Positions 18,366-26,040 of a stretch of 42,100 nt of DNA are shown here, in pieces. Each line of letters begins with the position of its first letter. The stretch's first letter is position 1. The position numbers and the translations under genes were made by a program. The notes below the pieces were generated by a model, which did not search any database, was not told the origin of the DNA, and was given only the letters and a program-made list of their open reading frames with translations. This DNA comes from an uncultured Prevotellaceae bacterium (GTDB lineage: Bacteria > Bacteroidota > Bacteroidia > Bacteroidales > Muribaculaceae), in the NCBI GenBank assembly GCA_937916085.1, contig CALGGO010000043.1, positions 1-42,100 on the forward strand, given 5' to 3'.

Positions 18366-19571
18366 ATGAAATATTTTATCATAGCAGGTGAGGCCTCGGG
18401 CGACATTCATGGCAGTGCGCTGATTGAGGCTCTCAAGGAGCAGGATAGTCAAGCCCAATTTGACTTTCTTGGCGGTGACTTGATGGCTCGCAGTGCCGGT
18501 CATGAGCCGCTAATCCATTACCGCGACATGGCGTTTATGGGTTTCATTGAGGTGATAAAGCACTTGGGTAGCATCTTGGGCTTTATGAAACGCGCCAAGC
18601 GCGCCATGACCGACAATCGTCCCGACGCTCTGATTCTCATAGATTATCCGTCGTTTAACCTCAAGATGGCGAAGTGGGCCGATAAGCAAGGCATACCAGT
18701 ATTCTACTTCATCTCGCCAAAGGTGTGGGCGTGGAAGGAATACCGTGTGAAAGACATCAAGCGATATGTGAAACGTTTGTACTCGATATTGCCGTTTGAA
18801 ACCGAATTTTACCGCAAGCATGACTACGTGGTGGAATATGTTGGGAATCCCACCGTCAAAGAGATTTCCGCCGCTTTAGCCAAGATGCGCCCTGCCGCCG
18901 AATTCCGTGCAGCAAATGGTCTCGACCCCGACAAACCCATTATCGCCATAGTCCCCGGTTCGCGCAAGAAAGAGATACGCGACAATCTGCCCACGATGCT
19001 TGCTGCCGCGCGTCGCCACAGCGATTGCCAAGTGGTGATAGCCGCCGCACCAAGCATTGATGATGAGTTGTATGACGAGGTGATGGGCGAAATGGAGAGT
19101 GGAGGATCGGGAATCGGGGATCGAGGATCGAGGATCGTGGACCGATATCCCATCTCCGATCCCCGATCTCCGCTAAACGTGCTTAGGGGGCAGACTTTTG
19201 AGTTGGTGCGTAATGCCCGAGTGGCATTGGTGACCTCTGGAACCGCTACCCTCGAGACAGCCCTGTTAGGCACTCCGCAGGTGGCTTGCTACCGCATGAA
19301 CGGCAGCCGGCGCGTGTATTGGTTCTACAGCCATCTCATAAAAGGCAATTATGTGACACTTCCCAACCTCATTGCCGATGCGCCGCTGATTCCTGAGTTG
19401 CTGTTGCATCACTGTTCGGAGGAGAATGTGGATTCCTGGCTCGCTAAGCTGCTCAATGACGGCTCTGAACGCCAAGAAATGCTTGAAGGCTATAAACGCA
19501 TGGCTGAGATACTAACTGAGAAAGACTGTGCCTCAACCACCGCCCAACGCATAATAGAACAATTGAAATGA
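18366..19571 (+). CDS. lpxB: Lipid-A-disaccharide synthase carrying an in-frame repeat insertion
   Basis: Peripheral inner-membrane GT19 glycosyltransferase, joining UDP-diacylglucosamine and lipid X to lipid A disaccharide. Family landmarks: GEASGDIHG (7-15), FMGFIEVIKHL, LILIDYPSFNLKMAKWA, PVFYFISPKVWAWKEYRV, IVPGSRKKEI and VTSGTATLETALLGTPQVACYR. At 401 residues it is about 25 longer than usual. The excess lies at about residues 243-269 (MESGGSGIGDRGSRIVDR and following), which is the translation of a GATCCTCGATCC intergenic repeat inserted in frame (19092-19173). Flanking sequence is intact, so the enzyme may still work, the block forming a surface loop. The stop overlaps the next start by ATGA. 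Confidence 0.93.
   Translation: MKYFIIAGEASGDIHGSALIEALKEQDSQAQFDFLGGDLMARSAGHEPLIHYRDMAFMGFIEVIKHLGSILGFMKRAKRAMTDNRPDALILIDYPSFNLKMAKWADKQGIPVFYFISPKVWAWKEYRVKDIKRYVKRLYSILPFETEFYRKHDYVVEYVGNPTVKEISAALAKMRPAAEFRAANGLDPDKPIIAIVPGSRKKEIRDNLPTMLAAARRHSDCQVVIAAAPSIDDELYDEVMGEMESGGSGIGDRGSRIVDRYPISDPRSPLNVLRGQTFELVRNARVALVTSGTATLETALLGTPQVACYRMNGSRRVYWFYSHLIKGNYVTLPNLIADAPLIPELLLHHCSEENVDSWLAKLLNDGSERQEMLEGYKRMAEILTEKDCASTTAQRIIEQLK
19092..19173. repeat. GATCC-type repeat inserted in the lpxB coding sequence
   Basis: ATGGAGAGTGGAGGATCGG, ATCGGGGATCGAGGATCGAGG and, further on, CTCCGATCCCCGATCTCCG form an imperfect inverted repeat. The left arm matches the reverse complement of the intergenic block at 9255-9300 almost base for base. 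A related short copy is at 1759-1773. The reading frame is kept. Confidence 0.88.
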
Positions 19572-20659
19572 ACGACAGATATAACGAAATAGCAAGTTTT
19601 ATTGAGCAGGAGATAGTGCCTCGCTACGATGCCTTCGACGCTGGGCATCGCCGTGACCATGTGCATTATGTTATGGAGGAGAGTCAGCGGCTGGCGCAGT
19701 ATTATCCCGAGGTAGATTGTGCCATGCTGCTTGTGGCTGCCGCCTATCATGACTTGGGGCTGGAAGTGGGCCGCAAGACGCATCACACCGAGAGCGCACG
19801 CATCATCCGAGAGGACAAGAGGCTGCTGCGCTGGTTCACTGCCGAGGAGATTGAGACCATCGCACAGGCTGCTGAGGATCACCGCGCCTCGAGCGACCAT
19901 GACCCACGCACCATCTATGGCCGCCTCGTTGCCGAAGCCGACCGCCAGATTGACGGCGACACCATAATTCGCCGCACAATTCAGTTCTCGTTCAAGCACT
20001 ATCCCAATCTTAGCAAAGAGGAGAACTACGCACGTCTGCTCGAGCACATGGCAGAGAAATATGCCGAGGGCGGCTACTTGAAGCTATGGATTCCCGAGTC
20101 GAGTAACGCTAAGCGGTTGCGGGAGTTCCGCAACTTGCTTCACGACAGCGATGCAATGAGGGCGAAATTTGATGAAATATATGACACACTAATAAAACAG
20201 AATAATATGACAACTATCTTAAAACCAGGCATTCCCGTGGCATTGTGCAGCGATCATGCCGGATTTGCCACCAAGCAAGCAGTGATTGAATATCTCAAGG
20301 AGAACAACATTGAGTACAAGGACTTCGGCACCTACAATGAGGACAGCTGCGACTATCCCGACTTTGCCCATCCCTGCGCATTGGCAGTGGAGAGTGGCGA
20401 ATGCTATCCAGGCATTGCCGTGTGTGGTAGTGGTGAGGGTATCAACATCACTCTCAACAAGCATCAGGGCATCCGTTCGGCACTGTGCTGGCAGCCCGAA
20501 CTGGCACGCCTCGCGCGCCAGCACAACGATGCCAACGTGCTTGCCATGCCAGGACGTTTCGTGACAAATGAAGAAGCATTAGAGATGGTGAAGACATTCC
20601 TCTCAACTGAGTTTGAAGGCGGCCGCCACCAGAAACGTGTGGATAAAATCCCAGTTTAG
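19568..20659 (+). CDS. HD-domain protein fused to ribose-5-phosphate isomerase B
   Basis: A single frame of 363 residues holds two proteins. Residues 1-205 are an HD-domain phosphohydrolase-like part (H31/H33 in DHVHYV, H61-D62 in AYHDLGLE, EDHRASSDHD near 103-112, then ADRQIDGD). Residues 214-363 are a full RpiB/LacAB domain: CSDHAG (227-232), catalytic cysteine C286 in AVCGSGEGINI and phosphate-binding GRF (329-331). RpiB interconverts ribose-5-phosphate and ribulose-5-phosphate. The joint is very short, and M214 (ATG 20207) follows AATAAT like a native start, so RpiB may also be made alone. A shifted frame just before the joint reads TAATAA, suggesting a lost stop. The start overlaps the lpxB stop (ATGA). 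Confidence 0.85.
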   Translation: MNDRYNEIASFIEQEIVPRYDAFDAGHRRDHVHYVMEESQRLAQYYPEVDCAMLLVAAAYHDLGLEVGRKTHHTESARIIREDKRLLRWFTAEEIETIAQAAEDHRASSDHDPRTIYGRLVAEADRQIDGDTIIRRTIQFSFKHYPNLSKEENYARLLEHMAEKYAEGGYLKLWIPESSNAKRLREFRNLLHDSDAMRAKFDEIYDTLIKQNNMTTILKPGIPVALCSDHAGFATKQAVIEYLKENNIEYKDFGTYNEDSCDYPDFAHPCALAVESGECYPGIAVCGSGEGINITLNKHQGIRSALCWQPELARLARQHNDANVLAMPGRFVTNEEALEMVKTFLSTEFEGGRHQKRVDKIPV

Positions 20660-20663
20660 CTTG

Positions 20664-21545
20664 TTAGCCCCAAATACTGCCAATGATAATCAAGGTCATA
20701 CCTGCGATGAGGATTATTTGGTCGATAATTTTGAGTCGCAGGTTTTTTTCTTTGAGGGCTATGGCTCCGTAGAAGAATGCCACGAGTGCGCTGCCGCGGC
20801 GTATCATCGAGGCTATCGACACTAGCGACTCGGGATAGGAGAGGCTGAAGAAATAGCTCAGGTCGGCGATGACGATGAAAATGGAGATTACGATGATGTT
20901 CTTGTTCCAGTGGAACGTGTCGGGGTTGAATTTCCCTTTGTTGATTACCGCTACCACAAAGGCCATGATGAGTGTCTGGTAAAACGGATACCATGCTTCG
21001 ATTGCCAGTGGGGTATATCCATTGCTTATAAGCCACTTGTCATAGAGTCCGCTCACCGCCCACAGCATTATCGACAATACTCCAAGCAAAATCCAGATGC
21101 CTAAGCCTTTCTCGGTCTTCTCCCTGCGGCCTATGAACCCCACCCACAGCAGCGACACAAAGCCTAGGATGATACCTATCCACTGGATGGTGTTTGGACT
21201 CTCGCCAAAGATGGCGATTGCTCCCACCAGCACGAGAATAGGACGCGCGGCATTAATCGAGCCGCTGATGCTCAACGGCAGGTATTTTATTGATATGAAT
21301 CCCAGTAGCCACGACAGTGTTACTATCACAGATTTCAAGAATATCAGCAGATGACCATGAGCCGAGAGCGCGCAGTGCTCATTGCCCATAAGCGACATAA
21401 TGATAAGTGGCGATACCAGTAAAGTACACAGCAGCACGTTGATAAACAGCACAACATACACGTTGTTGCGCTCCAGCGACAGTTTCTTGAAAACATCAAA
21501 GAAACCCAGGCTAATCGACGATATCACTGCCAGCAAAATCCACAT
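20664..21545 (-). CDS. EamA/DMT-family transporter
   Basis: Inner-membrane protein of 293 residues with ten predicted helices in two EamA halves (GFFDVFKKLSLERNNVYVVL in the first, LGVLSIMLWAVSGLYDKWLISNGY in the second). A charged loop with RREKTEKG separates them. Members of this family move metabolites such as amino acids, nucleosides or sugars; the substrate cannot be told. The gene ends 4 bp from the converging HD-RpiB gene, with no room for a terminator hairpin. A minus-strand promoter-like TAACTTTG is at 21565-21572. Confidence 0.85.
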   Translation of the reverse strand: MWILLAVISSISLGFFDVFKKLSLERNNVYVVLFINVLLCTLLVSPLIIMSLMGNEHCALSAHGHLLIFLKSVIVTLSWLLGFISIKYLPLSISGSINAARPILVLVGAIAIFGESPNTIQWIGIILGFVSLLWVGFIGRREKTEKGLGIWILLGVLSIMLWAVSGLYDKWLISNGYTPLAIEAWYPFYQTLIMAFVVAVINKGKFNPDTFHWNKNIIVISIFIVIADLSYFFSLSYPESLVSIASMIRRGSALVAFFYGAIALKEKNLRLKIIDQIILIAGMTLIIIGSIWG

Positions 21546-21564
21546 AGGTTCTAATTTTGGGGTG

Positions 21565-21595
21565 CAAAGTTACAAAAAAAATCACAATCATGCAA
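21565..21595 (-). promoter_or_regulatory. Probable promoter for the EamA transporter gene
   Basis: Minus-strand -7 element TAACTTTG (21565-21572) with ATTG 20 bp upstream (21593-21596) as a partial -33 element. The start codon follows 20 bp downstream of the -7 element. Confidence 0.55.
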
Positions 21596-21625
21596 TTTTA
21601 TGCAAAATCGCAGATGATATTCTCA

Positions 21626-21740
21626 TTTTTAGACATAAGAACATAAGTTCATAGTTTGTCCTTTGCCCTTTGTCCTTTGTTCTTTGTCCTTTGTCCTTTG
21701 CCCTTTGTCCTTAGTCCTTTCCCTCTCCCCCTCCCCCTCT
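21626..21740. repeat. Composite repeat: TAAGAACATAAGTTC head plus TTGTCCTTTG tract
   Basis: A head TTTTTAGACATAAGAACATA followed by AGTTCATAG is joined to CTTTGCCCTTTGTCC words up to about 21740, ending in CCCTCTCCCCCTCC. The order and orientation of head and tract equal those at 31783 and 30147 and, reversed, at 27913. Confidence 0.85.
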
Positions 21741-21776
21741 AAACTGCGCAAAGCGCATTGATTTTATTAACAATTC

Positions 21777-21808
21777 TTGCTTATGTCGTTATTTTTTTCG
21801 TAATTTGC
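21777..21808 (+). promoter_or_regulatory. Possible promoter for the secreted hypothetical gene
   Basis: TAATTTGC at 21801-21808 resembles the -7 consensus with one base fewer, and TTGC at 21777-21780 lies 20 bp upstream. The start codon is 20 bp downstream. Confidence 0.35.
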
Positions 21809-21827
21809 AAACAAAAACTTTAGGACT

Positions 21828-22409
21828 ATGAAGAAGATTTTATCGATTTTGTTTTGCCTGTGCGCTATCATGGCAGTGCAGGCGCAGGTGATTGAAGAGG
21901 GTGACATGTTCTGGGATGGTCAAGTTCTCTATACTGTCTCTGAGATTAGACTGGGAAAGATTGTGTATATGCAGGGTGTTGATGCCTCAGGCAATGACTA
22001 TGAGCTCACTCTTGAGAAAGTGGGCAAGAAGGCTGGAAACTACAAGCTTATTCCTAGCCGTCAGGCCGAGGAGCCGCCCTTCCGCTGCTCGTGGAACAGC
22101 AGCGTGACGTATGTCAGGAAAAACGGCATGTATTTTTTGGCAGTTAAGAACGCCAGCAAACAAATTGTTGAGACACTGTTGCTAACTCCCGACAATCTTG
22201 AAAATAACATCGCACATCAAGAGGAAGCCCAGAACCGCACTCTTGCGAGCATGGCATCGGGCTATCTTATGAATAAGGAATTGACGTCACATTTCTCTAC
22301 TGCCGAGTTGAAGAAATATATCAACAAACTGTCACGCAAGAAGAGCCGCACAGTAATCGAGGACACCAATTTGCAGCTTATGAAGAGCGAGATACAGTCG
22401 CGCAAATGA
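21828..22409 (+). CDS. Secreted hypothetical protein
   Basis: A protein of 193 residues with a clear signal peptide (MKKILSILFCLCAIMAVQAQ). The mature part opens with short beta strands (DMFWDGQVLYTVSEIRLGKIVYMQGVDASGNDYELTLEKV), a pattern like small beta-sandwich envelope proteins, and ends in a charged helical region (STAELKKYINKLSRKKSRTVIEDTNLQLMKSEIQSRK). No lipobox or catalytic motif. No family was recognised, and neighbours offer no clue. It lies alone on the plus strand between two minus-strand genes. Confidence 0.7.
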   Translation: MKKILSILFCLCAIMAVQAQVIEEGDMFWDGQVLYTVSEIRLGKIVYMQGVDASGNDYELTLEKVGKKAGNYKLIPSRQAEEPPFRCSWNSSVTYVRKNGMYFLAVKNASKQIVETLLLTPDNLENNIAHQEEAQNRTLASMASGYLMNKELTSHFSTAELKKYINKLSRKKSRTVIEDTNLQLMKSEIQSRK

Positions 22410-22424
22410 TAAGGAAGCTAACAA

Positions 22425-22540
22425 GCAGACAAGGGACAAGCAGACAAGGCAATGCGCTTTTACGCAGTTTAGAGTACGCAGCCACTTAACATTTAACACT
22501 TAAGACTTGTCGTTTCTAGTCGTTTTACTCTACTGGCAAG
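22425..22540. repeat. AAGCTAACAAGCAGACAAGG repeat tract
   Basis: AAGCTAACAAGCAGACAAGG leads into CAAGGCAATG, then TTAACATTTAACACTTAAG, then GTCGTTTCTAGTCGTTTTAC. The same order (AAGC words, GGCAATGG, GTTGTTTCTAATCGTTTGAC, CTCTAC) recurs at 34187-34295 in the lysine operon, with parts at 30193-30273 and 38735-38792. Confidence 0.75.
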
Positions 22541-22552
22541 TATGAAAAAACA

Positions 22553-22584
22553 AATGGCGGCCGTCGGTCATGACGGTCGCCATT
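22553..22584 (-). terminator. Strong hairpin terminator for the HIT gene (may act both ways)
   Basis: A 13-bp stem, AATGGCGGCCGTC with GACGGTCGCCATT and one G-T pair, closes a six-base loop. Read on the minus strand it is followed by TTTGTTTTTTC, a good T-run for ending the greA/HIT transcript. On the plus strand it also follows the secreted hypothetical gene but lacks a strong T-run. Confidence 0.8.
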
Positions 22585-22670
22585 CTTGTGATTTGGGAGA
22601 ATATCAAATTAGTTGAAATTCGTTTAATTCGTGTGCTTTTTTTAGTGGACTCTATTATCCCGATTCGGAA

Positions 22671-23066
22671 TTATTTAAATTGCGCGCAGATTTTTTTGCA
22701 GATGTCCTGCATTTCCTCGGCGGGAAGTGTGAGTTTCTGACGGAAGAAGTTCATGTCGGTCTCTTTCTGCATGGGCACGAGGTGTACATGAGCGTGAGGC
22801 ACCTCGAGTCCCAACACGGTGATGCCCACCTTCACGCAGGGGATAGCCGCCTTGATGGCGACAGCCACACGTTTGGCAAAAGCCATGAGTCCGGCATACT
22901 CCTCGTCGTCGAGGTCGAAGATGTAATCTACTTCGTGTTTGGGAATCACGAGTGTGTGGCCCGGTGCCACAGGGTTGATGTCGAGGAACGCGTAGTAGCG
23001 CTCATCCTCGGCAATCTTATAGCTGGGAATCTCCCCGGCAACGATTCTGCTGAATATAGAAGCCAT
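22671..23066 (-). CDS. HIT-family nucleotide-binding protein (HinT-like)
   Basis: Cytoplasmic HIT-domain protein of 131 residues. The histidine triad H91-A-H93-V-H95-LVP is intact, with the upstream family stretch FLDINPVAPGHTLVIPKHEVDYIFDLDDEE. HinT-type proteins hydrolyse AMP-linked phosphoramidates. The substrate in vivo is unsettled. The gene lies downstream of greA on the same strand, 160 bp away, and before a strong terminator, so joint transcription is likely; the two genes are neighbours in many Bacteroidota. Confidence 0.93.
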   Translation of the reverse strand: MASIFSRIVAGEIPSYKIAEDERYYAFLDINPVAPGHTLVIPKHEVDYIFDLDDEEYAGLMAFAKRVAVAIKAAIPCVKVGITVLGLEVPHAHVHLVPMQKETDMNFFRQKLTLPAEEMQDICKKICAQFK

Positions 23067-23225
23067 AGTAGTTAACAGTTATCAGTTTTGAGTTATCAGT
23101 TTTTTCACACAGTGTCGTTTCACTCCACAATGTGTTTCGCACATAGCTAAGTCAACGACTTGCGGTTATGTTAGTTTTTGAAAATCTCTAAACACTAAAC
23201 TCTAATCTCTAATCTCTAATCCTGT
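23067..23225. repeat. TTATCAGTTTTGAG and CTCTAATCTCTAATC words between greA and HIT gene
   Basis: Repeats of GTTATCAGTTTTGAG stand near 23074-23106 and AAACTCTAATCTCTAATC near 23199-23220. No terminator was seen, in line with readthrough from greA. Confidence 0.55.
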
Positions 23226-23696
23226 TTACACTGCAATGTCAAGGATCTCAAATTTCATCATTCCGGCGGGCGCCTGAATTTCCACTACGTCGCCCACTTT
23301 GTGACCCACGAGGCCCTTGGCGATAGGGGTAGTGATCGAGATTTTGCCCTCTTTGAGGTTCGACTCGGTCTCGGTGACAATGGTATAAGTCATCTGGATG
23401 TTGTTTCCCAGGTTCTTTATAGTGACTTTGGTGAGAAGTTGCACTTCGTCGGTGTTGATTTTGCTCTCGTCGATGATGCGTGCGCCGGCAATCAGGCTCT
23501 TAAGCTCGGCAATCTTCGCCTCAAGCATGCCCTGACGCTCACGTGCGGCATCATACTCAGCGTTCTCGCTCAGGTCGCCTTTCTCGCGTGCCTCAACGAT
23601 AGCTTGCACAACTGCTGGACGTTCAACATTCTCTAAATGAGCAAGTTCTTGCATCTTCTTGTCATAACCAGCCTTGGTCATATAACTAATAGCCAT
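23226..23696 (-). CDS. greA: Transcription elongation factor GreA
   Basis: GreA, 156 residues, rescues backtracked RNA polymerase by stimulating transcript cleavage through the secondary channel. The N-terminal coiled coil (about 1-75) has YDKKMQELAHLENVERPAVVQAIVEAREKGDLSENAEYDAARERQGMLEAKI, including the acidic tip D-x-x-E (DLSENAEY). The C-terminal FKBP-like domain follows (VTETESNLKEGKISITTPIAKGLVGHKVGDVVEIQAP). Length is canonical. The gene has a well-formed promoter and a leader of about 100 nt with a terminator-like hairpin. Confidence 0.97.
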   Translation of the reverse strand: MAISYMTKAGYDKKMQELAHLENVERPAVVQAIVEAREKGDLSENAEYDAARERQGMLEAKIAELKSLIAGARIIDESKINTDEVQLLTKVTIKNLGNNIQMTYTIVTETESNLKEGKISITTPIAKGLVGHKVGDVVEIQAPAGMMKFEILDIAV

Positions 23697-23747
23697 GGTA
23701 ATGTAATTTTTATTTTTTTATTGTTAAAACATAGATTAAAAACCGAA

Positions 23748-23771
23748 GAATCTCAGTAGCTTGTGAGACTC
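23748..23771 (-). promoter_or_regulatory. Terminator-like hairpin in the greA leader
   Basis: On the minus strand GAGTCTCA pairs with TGAGATTC (one G-T pair) around an eight-base loop, followed six bases later by TTTTT. This lies between the promoter (-7 at 23802-23809) and the greA start at 23696, so part of the transcripts might end here as a leader RNA of about 60 nt. Confidence 0.5.
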
Positions 23772-23801
23772 TCCGCGTGTCATTCTTTTTTATTTCTGCT
23801 G

Positions 23802-23833
23802 CAAAAGTACTCACTTTTCAACACCCACGCAAA
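23802..23833 (-). promoter_or_regulatory. Promoter of greA, TTTG-N20-TACTTTTG
   Basis: Minus-strand TTTG (23830-23833) and TACTTTTG (23802-23809), 20 bp apart, match the Bacteroidota sigma-ABfr consensus well. The start would be near 23796. Confidence 0.75.
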
Positions 23834-24308
23834 CAAAAACGCCATTAGTTATTAACAATTCAGTTTTATTAACCAAAAGACTACCTATTATGATTATTTG
23901 ATGCCTTTTTAACCCGAATAGGTCATTAGGATTTATGCCAGAACAGAATTTTTATTTAGCAGATTGTAACATTGTCATTGAGGTCATAGCGGGCTATGGC
24001 AAAATGACAATGGCAACAAGATGCCAACAAAATGCCAACAAAAAACTGTTATGGCATAAACAGCCTTAAAATAATGACCCACAGTGGCCTAATGACCGAT
24101 TTCGGTTTAATTAAGTTCTGTTACAGGAAAATGCGGTAGAGACTCTGGCTCCAATAGTGATGAAAACCGCTTTATATTTTCAACGTGCCACTCTTGCGGC
24201 AAAACATTATATGGCGCTCAATGTTATTTCTAATATAGTGAAACTCTCCTCGAGGGATAGTTTTTGAAAAATATTTGAATCACTTGTAACGTAAACATTA
24301 CCAAAAAA
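23834..24308. other. Non-coding gap with nested inverted repeats
   Basis: No gene recognised. Outer arms GGTCATTAGG (23921-23930) and CCTAATGACC (24088-24097) are perfect complements, as are TATGCC-AGAACAG (23934-23947) and CTGTT-ATGGCATA (24046-24058) nearly so. Within them CATTGTCATT (23970-23979) pairs with AATGACAATG (24003-24012), and CATAGC (23985-23990) with GCTATG (23993-23998). Direct ATGCCAACAA words follow at 24021-24040. A plus-strand terminator-like hairpin, AAACTCTCC-tcga-GGGATAGTTTTT, lies at 24241-24265. This could be a structured RNA or a small non-autonomous mobile element. Confidence 0.55.
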
Positions 24309-24346
24309 CTATAAAAACCGCTGAAAAATGTCCAGCGGTTTTATAG
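24309..24346 (-). terminator. Intrinsic terminator of the BspA-like gene
   Basis: CTATAAAACCGCTG and CAGCGGTTTTTATAG form a 14-bp stem with one bulge around a nine-base loop; on the minus strand TTTTTTGG follows. It lies 37 bp beyond the BspA-like stop. Confidence 0.85.
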
Positions 24347-24382
24347 TTATGTGAGAAGTCTCAGAGATATCTAGTGAAATTG

Positions 24383-25981
24383 TCACTTCTTGAATACTTT
24401 CTTGCCATTGTAGATATATATACCCGTGGTCGGGTTCTTCACTGGCTGGCCAAGCAGGTTGTAGTAGATGCCGTCGCTCTTGTGGTCGGTGGCGATGTTG
24501 TCGATGCTGGTCATATCCTCGACGATGTTTGTGAATGCGCTCCACTGATCGGCGGCGCGGTACAATTCGGCAGTTCCTCCAGGCACATGTAATATGCAGG
24601 TAGAGGTCGGAACTCCATTGAAAACATCGGTACCTAGTGGTACAGAAGATGGATCCTCAATATAAGAATAGAAATCTTTCAAGTTGCTGCAACCATAAAA
24701 CGCCTCTAGGCCGATTTCGTTGACCGAGTTTGGAATGGACACCGAGGTCAAGCTGGTACAATTATAAAAAGCATAGTCGCCGATGGATGTGACCGAGTTG
24801 GGTATGGTAATCGAGGTCAAACAACTGCGGCCAGAGAACGCACTTATACCTATGGATGTGACCGAGTTTGGGATGATGGTGTTTTTGCAACCGGCAATCA
24901 GCGTATTACTTTCTGTTTCAATGATGGCATTGCAATTGTCGCGAGAATCGTACTTTTCGTTTTCTGTATCGACTGTAATGCTCTCAATTGCACTGCAACC
25001 AACAAACGCATAGTCGCCTATAGAGGTGACCGAGTTGCCGATGGTTACCGAGGTCAAACCGCTGCAATAAGCGAACGCCCACATGTCGATTTCGGTGACC
25101 GAATTGGGAATTTCCAACGTGGTCAAGCCGCTGCAACCGTAGAACGCACAGTAACCAATATAGGCAACCGAGTTGCCGATGGTCACCGAGGTCAAGCCGC
25201 TGCAATTATCAAACGCATAGTAACCAATTGTGGTGACAGAGTTAGGTATGGTAACTGAAGTCATTCCTTCGCAACCCCAGAACACAAAATTGCCTATGGA
25301 TGTGACCGAGTTTGGGATGATGGTGTTTTTGCAACCAGCAATCAGCGCATTACTTTCAGTTTCAATGATAGCATTGCAATTGTCGCGAGAATCGTACTTT
25401 TCATTTTCTGCATCGACTGTAATACTCTCAAGGGCATTGCTGCCAATTGCAAACGCATGGTCGCCAATGAAGGCGACAGAGGCGGGAATGTTCACCGAGG
25501 TCAAACTACTGCAACCAAAGAACACCTGCCTGTCGATGGAAGTGACCGAGGGGGGAATGTCCACAGTGGTCAAACTGCTGCAATCCTCGAATGCCGCCAC
25601 TTTGATTTCAGTGACGGAGTTAGGAATGTACACCGAAGTCAATCCGCTGCAATTATCAAACGCAAACTCGCCGATGGTGGTGACCGAGTTGCCGATGGTT
25701 ACCGAGGTCAAGCTGCTGCAATTTCTAAACGCAACATGACCGATTCCAGTGACAGAGTAAGTCGTGCCGCTGTTTGTCACGCTGGTCGGGATGGTAATGG
25801 CACCGCTAAGGTTTGGGTAAGTTGGGTCCGAATTAGTTGAAATTTGATATGTCACGGTCACCGAGGTGCCATCGCTGTTAATGTTGTAACACAGACCGTC
25901 GTCGGTCATGAAGTCGTAGGCACTTGCTGGCAGGTAGGCGGTGAGCAGAGCCAGCAGAAGGGGTAAGATTTTTTGTTTCAT
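24383..25981 (-). CDS. BspA-like leucine-rich-repeat (LRR_5) surface protein
   Basis: Exported protein of 532 residues. A signal peptide (1-21) is followed by about 15 LRR_5 units of the Treponema/BspA type, with consensus such as IPNSVTSIGDYAFYNCSGLTSVTIGNSV. Two 48-residue blocks interrupt the array, at about 183-229 and 331-378, both with ESITVDxENEKYDSRDNCNAIIETESN; they are almost identical in protein and DNA, pointing to recent duplication. The tail (DGIYYNLLGQPVKNPTTGIYIYNGKKVF) has the form of Bacteroidales C-terminal tails linked with type IX secretion, though not a full match. BspA proteins bind host matrix or bacterial partners; the ligand here is unknown. A terminator follows the gene; the nearest promoter is 345 bp upstream. 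Confidence 0.9.
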   Translation of the reverse strand: MKQKILPLLLALLTAYLPASAYDFMTDDGLCYNINSDGTSVTVTYQISTNSDPTYPNLSGAITIPTSVTNSGTTYSVTGIGHVAFRNCSSLTSVTIGNSVTTIGEFAFDNCSGLTSVYIPNSVTEIKVAAFEDCSSLTTVDIPPSVTSIDRQVFFGCSSLTSVNIPASVAFIGDHAFAIGSNALESITVDAENEKYDSRDNCNAIIETESNALIAGCKNTIIPNSVTSIGNFVFWGCEGMTSVTIPNSVTTIGYYAFDNCSGLTSVTIGNSVAYIGYCAFYGCSGLTTLEIPNSVTEIDMWAFAYCSGLTSVTIGNSVTSIGDYAFVGCSAIESITVDTENEKYDSRDNCNAIIETESNTLIAGCKNTIIPNSVTSIGISAFSGRSCLTSITIPNSVTSIGDYAFYNCTSLTSVSIPNSVNEIGLEAFYGCSNLKDFYSYIEDPSSVPLGTDVFNGVPTSTCILHVPGGTAELYRAADQWSAFTNIVEDMTSIDNIATDHKSDGIYYNLLGQPVKNPTTGIYIYNGKKVFKK

Positions 25982-26040
25982 ACCGAATGAATGGCGGGAA
26001 GTGTGGTTGTTCCTCCGTTGCCATGCAATCCCCGACTTTG

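Noticed and set aside
24241..24265. Terminator of greA or the BspA-like gene
   Set aside because: Its T-run is on the plus strand, while both genes are on the minus strand; it is kept only as part of the unexplained non-coding region.
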